Assembly: GCA_964581565.1 (NCBI GenBank)
Contig: CAZOOZ010000003.1
Coordinates: 62,001 to 126,000, forward strand
Reading direction: 5' to 3'
DNA: 64,000 nt
Origin: UBA1433 sp964581565
GTDB lineage: Bacteria; Bacillota; Clostridia; Eubacteriales; UBA1433
Positions 33,774 through 43,360 of this stretch are shown here, one piece after another. The notes under the pieces were generated by a model. The model did no database searches, was not told where the DNA came from, and saw only the letters and a program-made list of their open reading frames with translations. The number at the start of each line of letters is the position of its first letter. Position 1 is the stretch's first letter. Position numbers and translations under genes: made by a program.

Positions 33774-35158
33774 AATTCTAATTCAACTTTCTCTAAAATA
33801 TAATCCTTAATCTTATCCATTGCCACCCTATCTTGATTCATATTGTCCCTATTTCTTATCGTCACACAAGAGTCTTCTAATGTATCAAAATCTATTGTTA
33901 TACAATATGGTGTTCCTATTTCATCATGCCGTCTGTAACGTTTCCCAATACTACCTGTCTCATCGTAATCAATATTCATATATTTTGAAAGCATTGAATA
34001 AATTTCAATTGCTTTATCATTTAATTTCTTGGTCAGCGGGAGAACTGCTGCCTTGTATGCCGCCAGAGACGGATGTATACGCAGAACAATCCTTTCATCA
34101 CCCTCAGCAATTGTCTCTCTTTCAAATCCATCGCATAAAACAGCCAACATGAGTCTGTCGACTCCGACTGACGGTTCAATACAATACGGGAAAAATTTCT
34201 CGTTTGTGATCGGATCGATATATTTCATATCTTTGCCCGAGAATAATTCATGCTGTTTTAAATCATAATCTGTACGATCGGCTATACCCCAGAGCTCCCC
34301 AATACCAAATGGAAAACGATATTCTATATCGGTTGTTGCATTGCTGTAATGAGAAAGTTCATCCGGCTTATGATGTCTAAGTGTTATATTTTCTTTTTTA
34401 AGCCCAATGGAATACAGGAAATTTTCACAATAATTTTTCCAATAATCAAACCAGATAAATTCATCCTTAGGTTCACAAAAGAATTCCAGTTCCATTTGCT
34501 CAAATTCCCTGGTCCTGAAAATAAAATTGCCGGGCGTTATTTCATTCCTAAACGATTTCCCAATCTGCGCAATCCCGAACGGTAATTTTTTTCTTGTAGT
34601 TCTCTGAACATTCTTAAAATTGACAAAAATACCTTGGCAAGTTTCGGGTCTTAAATATAGCTGACTGGAGCTATCCTCCGTGACTCCCTGAAATGTTTTA
34701 AACATCAGGTTGAATTGTCTGATTGAAGTGAAATCGCTTTTTTTACAATTTGGGCATCCAATATGATTATCAGCTAAAAAGCTCTCCATTTGTTCATTGC
34801 TCCAGCCATCGACATTCTTATGCTCTCCTTTGGTTGAAAAATGATCTTCAATCAATTTATCCGCGCGGAATCTTTGTCGGCAACTTTTACAATCAATCAG
34901 CGGATCATTGAAATTAGCAAGGTGCCCGCTGGCTTCCCATGTTTTCGGGTTCATTAAAATTGCACAATCCACACCTATATTGTATTGATTTTGCTGTACA
35001 AATTTTTTCCACCATGCTTTTTTTATATTGTTTTTTATCTCTACTCCAAGCGGACCATAGTCCCAGCTGTTCGCAAGCCCATCATATATTTCTGAGCCGG
35101 GGAATATAATCCCTCTCATTTTACATATACTGATGATTTCATTCATAGACAATTGCAT
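33770..35158 (-). CDS. glyS: Glycyl-tRNA synthetase, dimeric type
   Basis: The 462-residue class II synthetase has motif 2 FRNEITPGNFIFRTREFEQM and motif 3 near the PSVGVDRLML end, plus a zinc-binding CKSCRQRF/CPNCKKS insert. It is the single-chain (alpha2) type found in clostridia, unlike the tetrameric glyQ/glyS type. The start is the ATG behind GGAGGAAAAATTT. The order recO-glyS-ppsR is typical of clostridia. Confidence 0.95.
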   Translation of the reverse strand: MQLSMNEIISICKMRGIIFPGSEIYDGLANSWDYGPLGVEIKNNIKKAWWKKFVQQNQYNIGVDCAILMNPKTWEASGHLANFNDPLIDCKSCRQRFRADKLIEDHFSTKGEHKNVDGWSNEQMESFLADNHIGCPNCKKSDFTSIRQFNLMFKTFQGVTEDSSSQLYLRPETCQGIFVNFKNVQRTTRKKLPFGIAQIGKSFRNEITPGNFIFRTREFEQMELEFFCEPKDEFIWFDYWKNYCENFLYSIGLKKENITLRHHKPDELSHYSNATTDIEYRFPFGIGELWGIADRTDYDLKQHELFSGKDMKYIDPITNEKFFPYCIEPSVGVDRLMLAVLCDGFERETIAEGDERIVLRIHPSLAAYKAAVLPLTKKLNDKAIEIYSMLSKYMNIDYDETGSIGKRYRRHDEIGTPYCITIDFDTLEDSCVTIRNRDNMNQDRVAMDKIKDYILEKVELEL

Positions 35159-35174
35159 AAATTTTTCCTCCAAA

Positions 35175-35918
35175 CTATTGCAATACTTTCATTAAAAAAT
35201 CATATGTAGTAATATGACTTTCGATTTTGTCATTTAAGCAATAATGTAATAATTTTATCAAATTTTTTATATTATTCAAATCAATTTTTTCTAAATTTTC
35301 TTTATTTAACGAGACATTTATTAAATATGCTAAGATTTTTATCTCCTGTTCTGATACATATTGATATTTTTGTAACTCACGCGCACAATTTGAACAGATA
35401 ACCCCCCCGATCTCTATATCAAATGAGCAAAGATCAGTTTGCCTTTTACACACCACACAAGTATCAAGAATAGGCGCATACCCTAAAACAGCGAGTAATT
35501 TCGCCTGAAATAATGCTATATATTTTATACAATTCACATTATCAGATTTATCTATCTTGTTCATGCAGTATATAATTAAATTATATGCTCGCTCATCTTT
35601 TTGATAATTTTCATAAGAATAATTTATCATCTGAGCATAGTAAGATGCTATTGCCAGTCTATTCAGAGAAGCGGGGATATTGATATACGATTTTAAAAGC
35701 ATTGATGAATTATGAATATAAAAATTCGCGCCTCTGTAACAAATAAATTCAGACACGCTAAATAACTGACTGACAGCGTTCGAGGCTTTTTTTATCTGTT
35801 TTGCCCTTTTATAGAGTACCGGTACTTTTCCCTCTTCTTTCGAAAAAACAGTTAGAATTCTATCACTATCTGAGAATTCATCTGATTTTGTAATAATACC
35901 GTTAAAAACTTTTAGCAT
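35175..35918 (-). CDS. recO: DNA repair protein RecO
   Basis: The 247-residue protein of the RecFOR pathway loads RecA on SSB-covered DNA. It has an N-terminal OB fold (FNGIITKSDEFSDSDRILT) and a C-terminal helical part with a zinc finger (CVVCKRQ and CSNCAREL). Typical RecO length. It is first of a recO-glyS-ppsR operon. Confidence 0.92.
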   Translation of the reverse strand: MLKVFNGIITKSDEFSDSDRILTVFSKEEGKVPVLYKRAKQIKKASNAVSQLFSVSEFICYRGANFYIHNSSMLLKSYINIPASLNRLAIASYYAQMINYSYENYQKDERAYNLIIYCMNKIDKSDNVNCIKYIALFQAKLLAVLGYAPILDTCVVCKRQTDLCSFDIEIGGVICSNCARELQKYQYVSEQEIKILAYLINVSLNKENLEKIDLNNIKNLIKLLHYCLNDKIESHITTYDFLMKVLQ

Positions 35919-35990
35919 ATAACCCGCCCAATATTTTAAAATATTTTATTTTTTTATTATACATCAATTTATCCATCTCAATTTCATTTT

Positions 35991-36042
35991 ATAAATAAAA
36001 AATCACATTTATTAAAATTAAAATATTTTCATAAATGTGATT
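35991..36042 (-). terminator. spo0A terminator
   Basis: AATCACATTTAT (36001-36012) and ATAAATGTGATT (36031-36042) form a 12-base stem with an 18-base loop. On the - strand it is followed by TTTTTTATTT. It ends the spo0A transcript. Confidence 0.7.
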
Positions 36043-36110
36043 AGTTAAAGTGCTTAATTCACCTGTATTTTCTTATTTTCTACTAATGTTTAGCTCCTGT
36101 AACCTGTAAA

Positions 36111-36902
36111 TTAAATAACAACCATTTTTTCCAGTCTTATTTTATCAGCTATCATTGCAATAAATTCACTATTTGTTGGTTTACCCTTGTTTTGATCAAT
36201 AGTATAACCAAAAATACTGTCTAGTGTATCCATATTTCCTCTGCTCCATGCAACTTCAATCGCATGCCTAATTGCTCGCTCCACTCTGCTTGAAGTGGTT
36301 TTAAACTTTACGGCGAGCTCCGGATAAAGCTCTTTTGTAATAGCGCCAAGTAGATTTGTATCCTCCGCTACCATTTTTATGGCTTCTCTTAGATACATAT
36401 ACCCCTTTATATGTGCCGGCACACCTATTTCATGGAGCATTTTGGTAATATGCTTTTCATAAGCTTGCACAGAATAAAATTGCGTATCTTCATCTTCTTC
36501 ATTTAGATTAAATTTACTGACAAATTTATTTTCGCATACATCCAGCATACGTTTTATAATAATATTATTATCAATCGGTTTTATTAAATAGTATGCCGCT
36601 CCTGCATCGATTGCATTTTTTATAAAATCATTTTTCCCCGATGCAGAAATTATAACAAATTTAGGCATTTTATATTTAACTGATTTGCTTAGTTTATTCA
36701 TTACTTCTATACCGTCTAATTCAGATAAAAATATATCTGACAGTACAATATCCGGACAATTTTTACCGCAGCAAAATTCTGCCAATTCTTTACCATTGGT
36801 AAATTTCCCTACAACTTTAAACTTTTTCGTCTTATTTAATGCATCTTCTATGGCATCCATATAAGACGCATTATTGTCTGCTAAAGCCACCTTACTGATC
36901 AT
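36111..36902 (-). CDS. spo0A: Stage 0 sporulation regulator Spo0A
   Basis: The 263-residue master regulator has a receiver domain with acceptor Asp56 (DIVLSDIF) and Asp9-Asn10, and a sigma-factor-like DNA-binding domain ending near SRVERAIRHAIEVAWSRG. It starts sporulation when phosphorylated. The start follows AAGGAGGAAGCA. The gene has a sigma-H promoter and follows spoIVB. Confidence 0.97.
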   Translation of the reverse strand: MISKVALADNNASYMDAIEDALNKTKKFKVVGKFTNGKELAEFCCGKNCPDIVLSDIFLSELDGIEVMNKLSKSVKYKMPKFVIISASGKNDFIKNAIDAGAAYYLIKPIDNNIIIKRMLDVCENKFVSKFNLNEEDEDTQFYSVQAYEKHITKMLHEIGVPAHIKGYMYLREAIKMVAEDTNLLGAITKELYPELAVKFKTTSSRVERAIRHAIEVAWSRGNMDTLDSIFGYTIDQNKGKPTNSEFIAMIADKIRLEKMVVI

Positions 36903-36951
36903 TGCTTCCTCCTTATTTACTTTTTTCAATTTTTTTGCCCGTCTGTTTTTT

Positions 36952-36980
36952 ATATTCTATTAATTTCTCAGAAATCCTGC
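36952..36980 (-). promoter_or_regulatory. Sigma-H promoter of spo0A
   Basis: The - strand reads GCAGGATTT (36980-36972), 11 bases, then ATAGAATAT (36960-36952), which fits the sigma-H consensus RnAGGAwWW-N11-RnnGAATwW at every fixed position. In Bacillus subtilis spo0A has a sigma-H promoter. The start would be at about 36945. Confidence 0.8.
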
Positions 36981-36998
36981 AATTAGAATTAATTTTTG

Positions 36999-38264
36999 TT
37001 AATTATTATCTAAACCCGCCTCGTTTATCATCCATTCGATAAATATCCCGTATCCTTTTTTGGGTTCTGACACAAGTACATGTGTAACAGCACCGACTAT
37101 TTTGCCATCTTGAATAATCGGACTTCCGCTCATGCCTTGGATAATCCCTCCTGTTTTTTTGAGCAATTCCTCATCTGTTACTTCTATGAGCATGCCTTTT
37201 GTGCTTTTTGTTCGTTGATTATATTTTTTTTCAATAACGATATCATAATACCGAGGCTCTTCGCTGTCTACCGAACATAATATCTGCGCCGCGCCTTCTT
37301 TAATTTCAGACTGTGTTGCGATTGGTAAAGATGACAAATTTTGTTCTTTTATTTTTGTTATCTCACCATATAAGCCAAATTCTGTATTCTTACTCAAAGT
37401 ACCGATTTCTTCATCTTCATCATAAAAAATGCCACGTATTTCTCCGGGTATTCCTTCTTGCCCTTCTATAACAGATATAATATGTGCATTTACAATACTC
37501 CCGTCTTTTACAGGCACAAGTATACCGGTTGTGACATCATTGATTGAGTGTCCGAGTGCTCCAAAAACCGCATTTTGTGAATTTAAAAATGTCATCGTCC
37601 CTATTCCCGCAATGTTATCTCTTGCCCAGAGCCCGATTTTAAAGGATCCATCTTTTGCTTCAACTGCTGATATTTCAGTTTTTTTATACTCTTCACCCCT
37701 TTTTAATTTTACACTTACTGTTTCACTCTTTTTATTTTTAAAAATCTCTTTTATATCTTCAGCCTCATTCACTTCGCTCCCATCTATTTCGTAAATAATA
37801 TCTCCAACTTTGATATCCGCTTTCTGAGCCGGACATAATTCTTCTTCATTCATTGTTTCGATGTCTTCAAGACCAACCACAATAACACCTTTGGTATTCA
37901 TTTTTACACCTATTAGCCAGCCGCATGGATATAGTTTTACATCAGGCAATACTTGCACATCGACTGTTCCGACAGGAATAATTCCAAATGCTTTCAATTT
38001 TATTTCAAAAGTGCCTACTTCGTCAGAGATAATAGCCACAGGATTATTAGGCGATATCTCAAATTCCTTTTGATAAGTGCCATTTACAGCAACTGCTTCA
38101 TTTTCGTCCAGTGAAGCTTTGATCGATATATACGAAGGCAGTGACAAGTTTGTTTCACGGCCTTTTACTATGCAAATATCTTTGTTTAAAGGATATACAA
38201 TAGAAAAGACAAACCCTGCTACAACTATAAAAGCCAGTAAGAAGTAAATATATTTTTTCTTCAT
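36999..38264 (-). CDS. spoIVB: SpoIVB serine peptidase
   Basis: The 421-residue protein has an N-terminal membrane anchor, a PDZ domain around residues 105-190 (AQKADIKVGDIIYEIDG), and an S55 peptidase domain with its active Ser in GIIQGMSGSPII near the C-terminus. It is made in the forespore and signals to the sigma-K checkpoint in the mother cell. It lies directly after spoIIIAH. Confidence 0.95.
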   Translation of the reverse strand: MKKKYIYFLLAFIVVAGFVFSIVYPLNKDICIVKGRETNLSLPSYISIKASLDENEAVAVNGTYQKEFEISPNNPVAIISDEVGTFEIKLKAFGIIPVGTVDVQVLPDVKLYPCGWLIGVKMNTKGVIVVGLEDIETMNEEELCPAQKADIKVGDIIYEIDGSEVNEAEDIKEIFKNKKSETVSVKLKRGEEYKKTEISAVEAKDGSFKIGLWARDNIAGIGTMTFLNSQNAVFGALGHSINDVTTGILVPVKDGSIVNAHIISVIEGQEGIPGEIRGIFYDEDEEIGTLSKNTEFGLYGEITKIKEQNLSSLPIATQSEIKEGAAQILCSVDSEEPRYYDIVIEKKYNQRTKSTKGMLIEVTDEELLKKTGGIIQGMSGSPIIQDGKIVGAVTHVLVSEPKKGYGIFIEWMINEAGLDNN

Positions 38265-38365
38265 CTTGATTCTCCTTAATTACTAGTTATCCAATGATTT
38301 ATTTTTCGTAAACTTTAAAATAATTATTCAAATAACTTTTAAGAAGATAACGATGAAAAAAAAGC

Positions 38366-38400
38366 ATAAAAAAAGCAGCAGATCTTTCTGCCGGCTTTTT
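38366..38400 (-). terminator. spoIIIA operon terminator
   Basis: On the - strand AAAAAGC, a short bulge, GCAG, loop, CTGC and GCTTTTTTT form a stem ending in T residues, just after spoIIIAH. Confidence 0.7.
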
Positions 38401-38412
38401 ATTTTCTCTTAC

Positions 38413-38961
38413 TTATTCTTCTACTTTGGAAAGTGCAATGCATACTTTGCTTACTTCGACACCGCATTCTTTAACCACAATATCTTGAATTTGCGAGGCC
38501 TGCGCGGTACTGATTTGCTCGGCATCGACAACCACATTTACATATCCCTCATGAATAAACACAATAACATCCTTAAAACCCTTCGCCTTAATGAGATTTT
38601 CTACGATTAATTCTTTTTCGCTTATTTGTGTCATTTCTATAATTTCTTTTTGTGCATTATCTACCATCTCATCACTGCTCTCAGAATCGGATACAATACT
38701 TTCAAGCAAGCTTATATTCTCAGAACGAGTTTTTTCTCTTTGTGTTCTGTATTGTTCAAAAAACTCACTGTCTACACCAGTCGTTGATGTCATAACCTCT
38801 TCTTCCGAGTATGTACTTACCAATTCGGCATTGATGATTCCGGTCGAATCACTGCTTGCGGTGTTACTTTTTTCTGAGAGTTTATAATTTACAGTTGTTG
38901 CCGCAGCTAATATAGCCACTAAAGCAATGACCAACAATCCCTTATTTTTTGTTTTTGGCAT
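38413..38961 (-). CDS. spoIIIAH: Stage III sporulation protein AH
   Basis: The 182-residue membrane protein has one N-terminal membrane segment (residues 7-24) and a C-terminal YscJ/FliF-like ring-building domain with KELIVENLIKAKGFKDVIVF. It forms the mother-cell side of the channel with SpoIIQ in the forespore. Last gene of spoIIIA. Confidence 0.92.
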   Translation of the reverse strand: MPKTKNKGLLVIALVAILAAATTVNYKLSEKSNTASSDSTGIINAELVSTYSEEEVMTSTTGVDSEFFEQYRTQREKTRSENISLLESIVSDSESSDEMVDNAQKEIIEMTQISEKELIVENLIKAKGFKDVIVFIHEGYVNVVVDAEQISTAQASQIQDIVVKECGVEVSKVCIALSKVEE

Positions 38962-38992
38962 TTTAAATATCCTCCAAACTTATATAATTATT

Positions 38993-39529
38993 TTACCCCA
39001 TTGGCAGCACTACTGCCCTGTATGCAGGTATTTTTAATATCGTAACAACGGCATCTTTAATTCTATTTTCAACATCTTCGTCTTCAGCTCCTTGTGCAAC
39101 AATAAGAACTCCTCTGATATCCGGAATATCACTTTGAATGGTATACGGCATATTGACTGTTCCGTCTTTCATCATGACAACATCTTTACTAATTGTGCTG
39201 TTTGATGCATTTTGACTGCTTGTGGAGGTCGTTTCTTTAGTATTGTAGACAACTTCCTGATTGGTATCGGTATCAAAAGTAATTAATACATTTACTTTAC
39301 CGACTCCCTCAACTTTTCCTAAAATGCTACAAAGTTCTTTTGTTAGTTCATCTTTGTATGTGCTTAAAGAAATGCTCTCTGTTTCATTTTCTGTATTGGA
39401 ACTGTTATCAAATGTAAAAGAAAAAGTAACAATTAATGCTGATATTAAAATAACTGCATATAAAAACTTTTTATTGGTAAAAAGCTTGTCAAAACTAACA
39501 AAACTATTCATTATCTTTTTGGAATCCAT
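38993..39529 (-). CDS. spoIIIAG: Stage III sporulation protein AG
   Basis: The 178-residue protein has one membrane segment (about residues 22-40) and a ring-forming domain (VEGVGKVNVLITFDTD and IPAYRAVVLPMG). It is the mother-cell-side ring of the feeding channel. The start follows GGAG. It begins one base after the spoIIIAF stop. Confidence 0.93.
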   Translation of the reverse strand: MDSKKIMNSFVSFDKLFTNKKFLYAVILISALIVTFSFTFDNSSNTENETESISLSTYKDELTKELCSILGKVEGVGKVNVLITFDTDTNQEVVYNTKETTSTSSQNASNSTISKDVVMMKDGTVNMPYTIQSDIPDIRGVLIVAQGAEDEDVENRIKDAVVTILKIPAYRAVVLPMG

Positions 39530-39530
39530 T

Positions 39531-40004
39531 TTATTCTCCGTTATTAAAATTAATGTTTTCTTCACTTATATTAAATTTTTGGCTTATTGTCGCTCTTAAA
39601 GTATTTATATTATTTTCACCGTTAATGTATGCATTGATTATGACACTATTTACACTCATATCATCGTTTAATAAAATTTCTACTTGTGAGATATCGACAT
39701 TATAATTTGCCAGATCATTTTGTATTTCATTTTCAAGAGTATAAATATATTCTTTTTTGATCACCATATCCTGAATTTCCACGTATTCATCTTTTGTCGC
39801 AACTTCATAAGTATCTATGTCATAAATATATTGATCTGAATTAAGCAAGCTTTTTATGGGAGCAATCAATAATACAACCAAAAATGCACTGCAGAAAAAT
39901 TTAATATATTTCTTATATTTTTCGTCGGGTGTGATGATAATAATAATTGAAAAAAAGATCGCAGTTATTAAAATTTGTCGCACGAATGCAGTTATCTGAT
40001 CCAT
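39531..40004 (-). CDS. spoIIIAF: Stage III sporulation protein AF
   Basis: The 157-residue protein has two N-terminal membrane segments (FVRQILITAIFFSIIIIITP and FFCSAFLVVLLIAPIKSL) and a C-terminal soluble domain with ring fold. The GAGGTGAAA site gives the start. It is part of the mother-cell channel complex. Confidence 0.9.
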   Translation of the reverse strand: MDQITAFVRQILITAIFFSIIIIITPDEKYKKYIKFFCSAFLVVLLIAPIKSLLNSDQYIYDIDTYEVATKDEYVEIQDMVIKKEYIYTLENEIQNDLANYNVDISQVEILLNDDMSVNSVIINAYINGENNINTLRATISQKFNISEENINFNNGE

Positions 40005-40006
40005 TT

Positions 40007-41170
40007 TCACCTCAGCATTGCACTAAAGTTCGACATAGTGCATACAATTCCTATAAAAATAAAAAACATTATGGCACATAAAAGCAGGCATGAAAGTATA
40101 TTCATCATAGTATTGGCGGCATTTTCGATAAGAGCCGTGCATCTCTCATCTGAAATTGGCTCCGTTAAAGCTGCACTGAGTTTTAAAAGCAGTATAATAA
40201 CACCTGTTTTGATAATAGGTGTTAGAACAATGAATAATAAAATAATATATGCTACCAATCCCGCCCCATTTTTAATAATCAAAGATACCGATGCCACTGT
40301 ATCGGCGCTGTCTGATAAAAACCTTCCTACAACAGGAATCAAATTGCTTACAGCATATTTAACGCTTTTACCCATTACGCCATCCAGGGAAGAAAAAGCA
40401 ATTCCTTTTACCGCACTGACCGCTCCAAAAGAAAGCATGATAATTCCCATAATAAAATATCCTGCTTGCTTGAGTAACTTCTCGAAGCTTTTTAACTTCA
40501 CCTCAAACGCCGCTTGATTGATAATCCCTATTGCAAATGCAATCATAAACAACGGAATTAATACCGTTTTTATAACTGAAGTCAAAAAATTAATATAAAA
40601 CAACAGCATAGGGCTTAAAATAGCTGCTGATGATATTGCGCCACTCATTGCCATCAAGCTTAAAAGCGGAACCATTAAGACATTCATAAATTCTGCGAGA
40701 TAAGCAACTGTTGTATTTGTCGAATCAATGATCTGATATACAAATGTAATCAATACAATCAGCAACATTAAATAAATTGCATAAAATGCCGCTTGATTGC
40801 TTTGCGAACTGCCAATAGAGCTTGTCAACATATTGATTAAAGACAAGAAAACAATGAATGCCATAATGAGTGAGATTGAACTTATATTTTCATGAAATGA
40901 ATTGATTGCAATTTCTTTTATGATTTCTCTTATTGAAACATCTGTAATATCTTCTCCTTTTAAATAATCAAAAATTGCTTCCATAAAACTGCTGTTTTGC
41001 ATATAAGACGAAATTTCCGATGTATAATATGGCTCCACATCACCAAGCCCACTGCTGTCATAGATGCTTTGTGCACTTTGATCATCAGTGATTTCCGATG
41101 CATACATATTTTGAGGGATGACAATCAAAACAATCAAGCTCAACAAATTTATTATTATTTTTATTCTCAT
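40007..41170 (-). CDS. spoIIIAE: Stage III sporulation protein AE
   Basis: The 387-residue protein has an N-terminal signal-like segment and about seven membrane segments, typical of SpoIIIAE. It is the largest membrane component of the channel. The GGGGTGAGCA site precedes the start. Confidence 0.92.
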   Translation of the reverse strand: MRIKIIINLLSLIVLIVIPQNMYASEITDDQSAQSIYDSSGLGDVEPYYTSEISSYMQNSSFMEAIFDYLKGEDITDVSIREIIKEIAINSFHENISSISLIMAFIVFLSLINMLTSSIGSSQSNQAAFYAIYLMLLIVLITFVYQIIDSTNTTVAYLAEFMNVLMVPLLSLMAMSGAISSAAILSPMLLFYINFLTSVIKTVLIPLFMIAFAIGIINQAAFEVKLKSFEKLLKQAGYFIMGIIMLSFGAVSAVKGIAFSSLDGVMGKSVKYAVSNLIPVVGRFLSDSADTVASVSLIIKNGAGLVAYIILLFIVLTPIIKTGVIILLLKLSAALTEPISDERCTALIENAANTMMNILSCLLLCAIMFFIFIGIVCTMSNFSAMLR

Positions 41171-41173
41171 TGC

Positions 41174-41560
41174 TCACCCCAATAATTCTAATATAAAATT
41201 TAATAATTCATTTAAAATAGGAAGTGTTAAGAACAATATGTATAACTTAGCAAATATTTCTATTTTTTCTGACGTTGAAGCTAAGTTAGCATCTTTTAGA
41301 ATATCCGAAGAAAACTTTGCAATATATGCCGTAGCAGTTATTTTAAAAACAGGTTCAATAATATCTTCCCTTATCCCATAATTATCAGATATCGATTTAA
41401 CTGCCTGTACAATTTCCCCTACGTATCCAAAAGAAAAATACAGGATAACAACTCCACACGCAATACTAATATATAAAGCATATTCTTTGTTATGCTCTCG
41501 TATGATCATAACCGCTATAGCACCTATAATGGCAGTGATACAAATTTTTAGTATCGGCAT
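41174..41560 (-). CDS. spoIIIAD: Stage III sporulation protein AD
   Basis: The 128-residue membrane protein with about four segments, starting MPILKICITAIIGAIAVMII. The ATG lies one base after the spoIIIAC stop. Paralogue of SpoIIIAC, which is related to its N-terminal part. Confidence 0.9.
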   Translation of the reverse strand: MPILKICITAIIGAIAVMIIREHNKEYALYISIACGVVILYFSFGYVGEIVQAVKSISDNYGIREDIIEPVFKITATAYIAKFSSDILKDANLASTSEKIEIFAKLYILFLTLPILNELLNFILELLG

Positions 41561-41561
41561 T

Positions 41562-41759
41562 TCAGTACAACTCAAACATGGTTTTTACTGTATCGAAAAG
41601 ATCCGAGAGCATTGTTAGAATAATACTTAAAATAACTATCACTCCTGTGAGCGTTACCAGCGAAGCCATGTCCTCTTTATCTGTTCTTTTTAAAATTTGA
41701 TTAATAATAGTGGTCACCAGTGCTATACCGGCAATTTTTAAAATAATATTTATATCCAT
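41562..41759 (-). CDS. spoIIIAC: Stage III sporulation protein AC
   Basis: The 65-residue membrane protein with two segments, starting MDINIILKIAGIALVTTIIN, then RTDKEDMASLVTLTGVIVIL. AAAGGA is the ribosome site. Confidence 0.9.
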   Translation of the reverse strand: MDINIILKIAGIALVTTIINQILKRTDKEDMASLVTLTGVIVILSIILTMLSDLFDTVKTMFELY

Positions 41760-41772
41760 TTCGTAGATCCTT

Positions 41773-42285
41773 TCATATAAAAACAATCACTAAAAATAAC
41801 CCTGCCATTATTCCTAATTTTTTATAGGAAGATGCAATTTTTTTAAATTCATCTTCTCTTGACTTTAGAATTTTTTCAGATATATTAATGAGTCCTTTTA
41901 TATATTTTTCCTGCCCTTCCACATTGCTGTTTCCCAATAATTCAGCCGTATTTTTTATTAAATTCATTTCTTCTTCACCGAACCCCAATACAGTTTGCGC
42001 GGTATAAAACTCACTTAAAAAAATGTCTTTAAAAGATTCTCCGCCACTTATGATCCTTCTATGAATATTGATGAAAATAGCATCAAACGGTTTTATGTTT
42101 TCATTGGACAGTGCCAAAAAAATATCTTCTAACGGCATTAAGTATTGTGTTATTTTGATGTACATTTTTTCGAGACATAAATTGTAATATCGGATATTTT
42201 TAAAGCAATTTTCCAAATTTACCGATAATCGAAATCCATATAGTACCGGAATAAAAAATAAAATAATCAGCAATATTATTTTCAT
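41773..42285 (-). CDS. spoIIIAB: Stage III sporulation protein AB
   Basis: The 170-residue protein has an N-terminal membrane segment, a GspF-like helical domain and a second membrane segment at the C-terminus (LGIMAGLFLVIVFI). It probably anchors the SpoIIIAA ATPase at the membrane. The start shares a base with the spoIIIAA stop (TGATG). Confidence 0.9.
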   Translation of the reverse strand: MKIILLIILFFIPVLYGFRLSVNLENCFKNIRYYNLCLEKMYIKITQYLMPLEDIFLALSNENIKPFDAIFINIHRRIISGGESFKDIFLSEFYTAQTVLGFGEEEMNLIKNTAELLGNSNVEGQEKYIKGLINISEKILKSREDEFKKIASSYKKLGIMAGLFLVIVFI

Positions 42286-43244
42286 CAAAATATCCTTTCA
42301 AAAGATGCATTGTATATAGCTTTTATCTGACCGGGTGCAGTTAAATTTTGCAGTACCACAATACGGTCAAACAAACTGCATATTTCTTTTTTGATCGTAT
42401 CTTTATTGGTAAGTATATCCTCTATATCATACGCATGCGCGGTGCACAGTATTTTCACACCACATAACGAAGCCGCTTTCAGGGATTTTGCGTCTTCATA
42501 AGTGCCTATTTCATCTGTTGCAATAACCATTGGAGACATACTTCGAATAAGATTCATAATACCTTCCGCTTTTATAACTGCATCCAAAATATCCGTTCGA
42601 CTTCCTACATCATTTTGAGATACCCCATTAAAGCAAGCCGCAATTTCCCCCCGCTCATCCGCTATCGCAACATTATGTGCATCGCAGCTTATTCCGTCTG
42701 ATAATCTGCGTATGATGTCTCTGAGTACAGTTGTTTTTCCGCATGACGGAGCCGAAATAATTAGCGTATTTAATAATTTTCCTTCTTTGGTGACATACGT
42801 CATGATTTCCTTGGCTGCTGTAAGAATTTCTTTACTTATTCGTATATTGAGACTGCTGATATTTTTTATTGTACTTATTGTTTGATTGCTATTGTTATGC
42901 ACAGCACGTCCACAAATGCCGACTCGGTGCCCTCCTTTTAAGGTGATATAGCCATTTTTTATTTCATCATTGTACGCATATGGAGAATGCCTTACCGCAG
43001 AATTAAAGATTGTATTTAAGTCTGCCATTTCTGCTATAATAGGTGCTGAGGAGCTTTCAACAAAGCCGTTGTCGGCCAATACATATTCCTTCGTTGAACT
43101 GGCTATTATGGGTCTATTTATTCTTATTCTTATTTCATTTAAATCGGTCAGCTTATCTTCTGAAGTTTTCGCTATACATTCATTCATATAACGTGGAAAA
43201 TGGATTAATATATTATTTTTGATATCTCCTATTACATCTTTCAT
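42285..43244 (-). CDS. spoIIIAA: Stage III sporulation ATPase AA
   Basis: The 319-residue AAA-type secretion ATPase has Walker A SAPSCGKTTVL near residue 166 and a Walker B-like VIATDEIG near 240. It is like the PilT/GspE type. It powers the mother-cell channel. GGGAGGCAGAT precedes the start. Confidence 0.94.
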   Translation of the reverse strand: MKDVIGDIKNNILIHFPRYMNECIAKTSEDKLTDLNEIRIRINRPIIASSTKEYVLADNGFVESSSAPIIAEMADLNTIFNSAVRHSPYAYNDEIKNGYITLKGGHRVGICGRAVHNNSNQTISTIKNISSLNIRISKEILTAAKEIMTYVTKEGKLLNTLIISAPSCGKTTVLRDIIRRLSDGISCDAHNVAIADERGEIAACFNGVSQNDVGSRTDILDAVIKAEGIMNLIRSMSPMVIATDEIGTYEDAKSLKAASLCGVKILCTAHAYDIEDILTNKDTIKKEICSLFDRIVVLQNLTAPGQIKAIYNASFERIF

Positions 43245-43264
43245 ATCTGCCTCCCACTAAAATA

Positions 43265-43294
43265 TATGTATGAATGTTGGGACATGTTTTATGA
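43265..43294 (-). promoter_or_regulatory. Sigma-E-like promoter of spoIIIA
   Basis: The - strand has TCATAAA (43294-43288), 15 bases, then CATACATA (43272-43265), close to the sigma-E pattern KMATATT-N14/15-CATACAnT. The spoIIIA operon is sigma-E-controlled in known sporeformers. The promoter ends 21 bases before the spoIIIAA start. Confidence 0.65.
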
Positions 43295-43308
43295 TTAAAT
43301 TTAGTAAA

Positions 43309-43338
43309 TAAAAAAGACTTTCCTTTACGGAAAGCCTT
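43309..43338 (-). terminator. Terminator of the CotH-VTC-DUF4956 operon
   Basis: AAGGCTTTCC-GTAAA-GGAAAGTCTT is a ten-base stem with one G-T pair, followed by TTTT on the - strand, 23 bases after the DUF4956 stop. Confidence 0.85.
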
Positions 43339-43360
43339 GAAAAATTTCTACTGAATTTGT

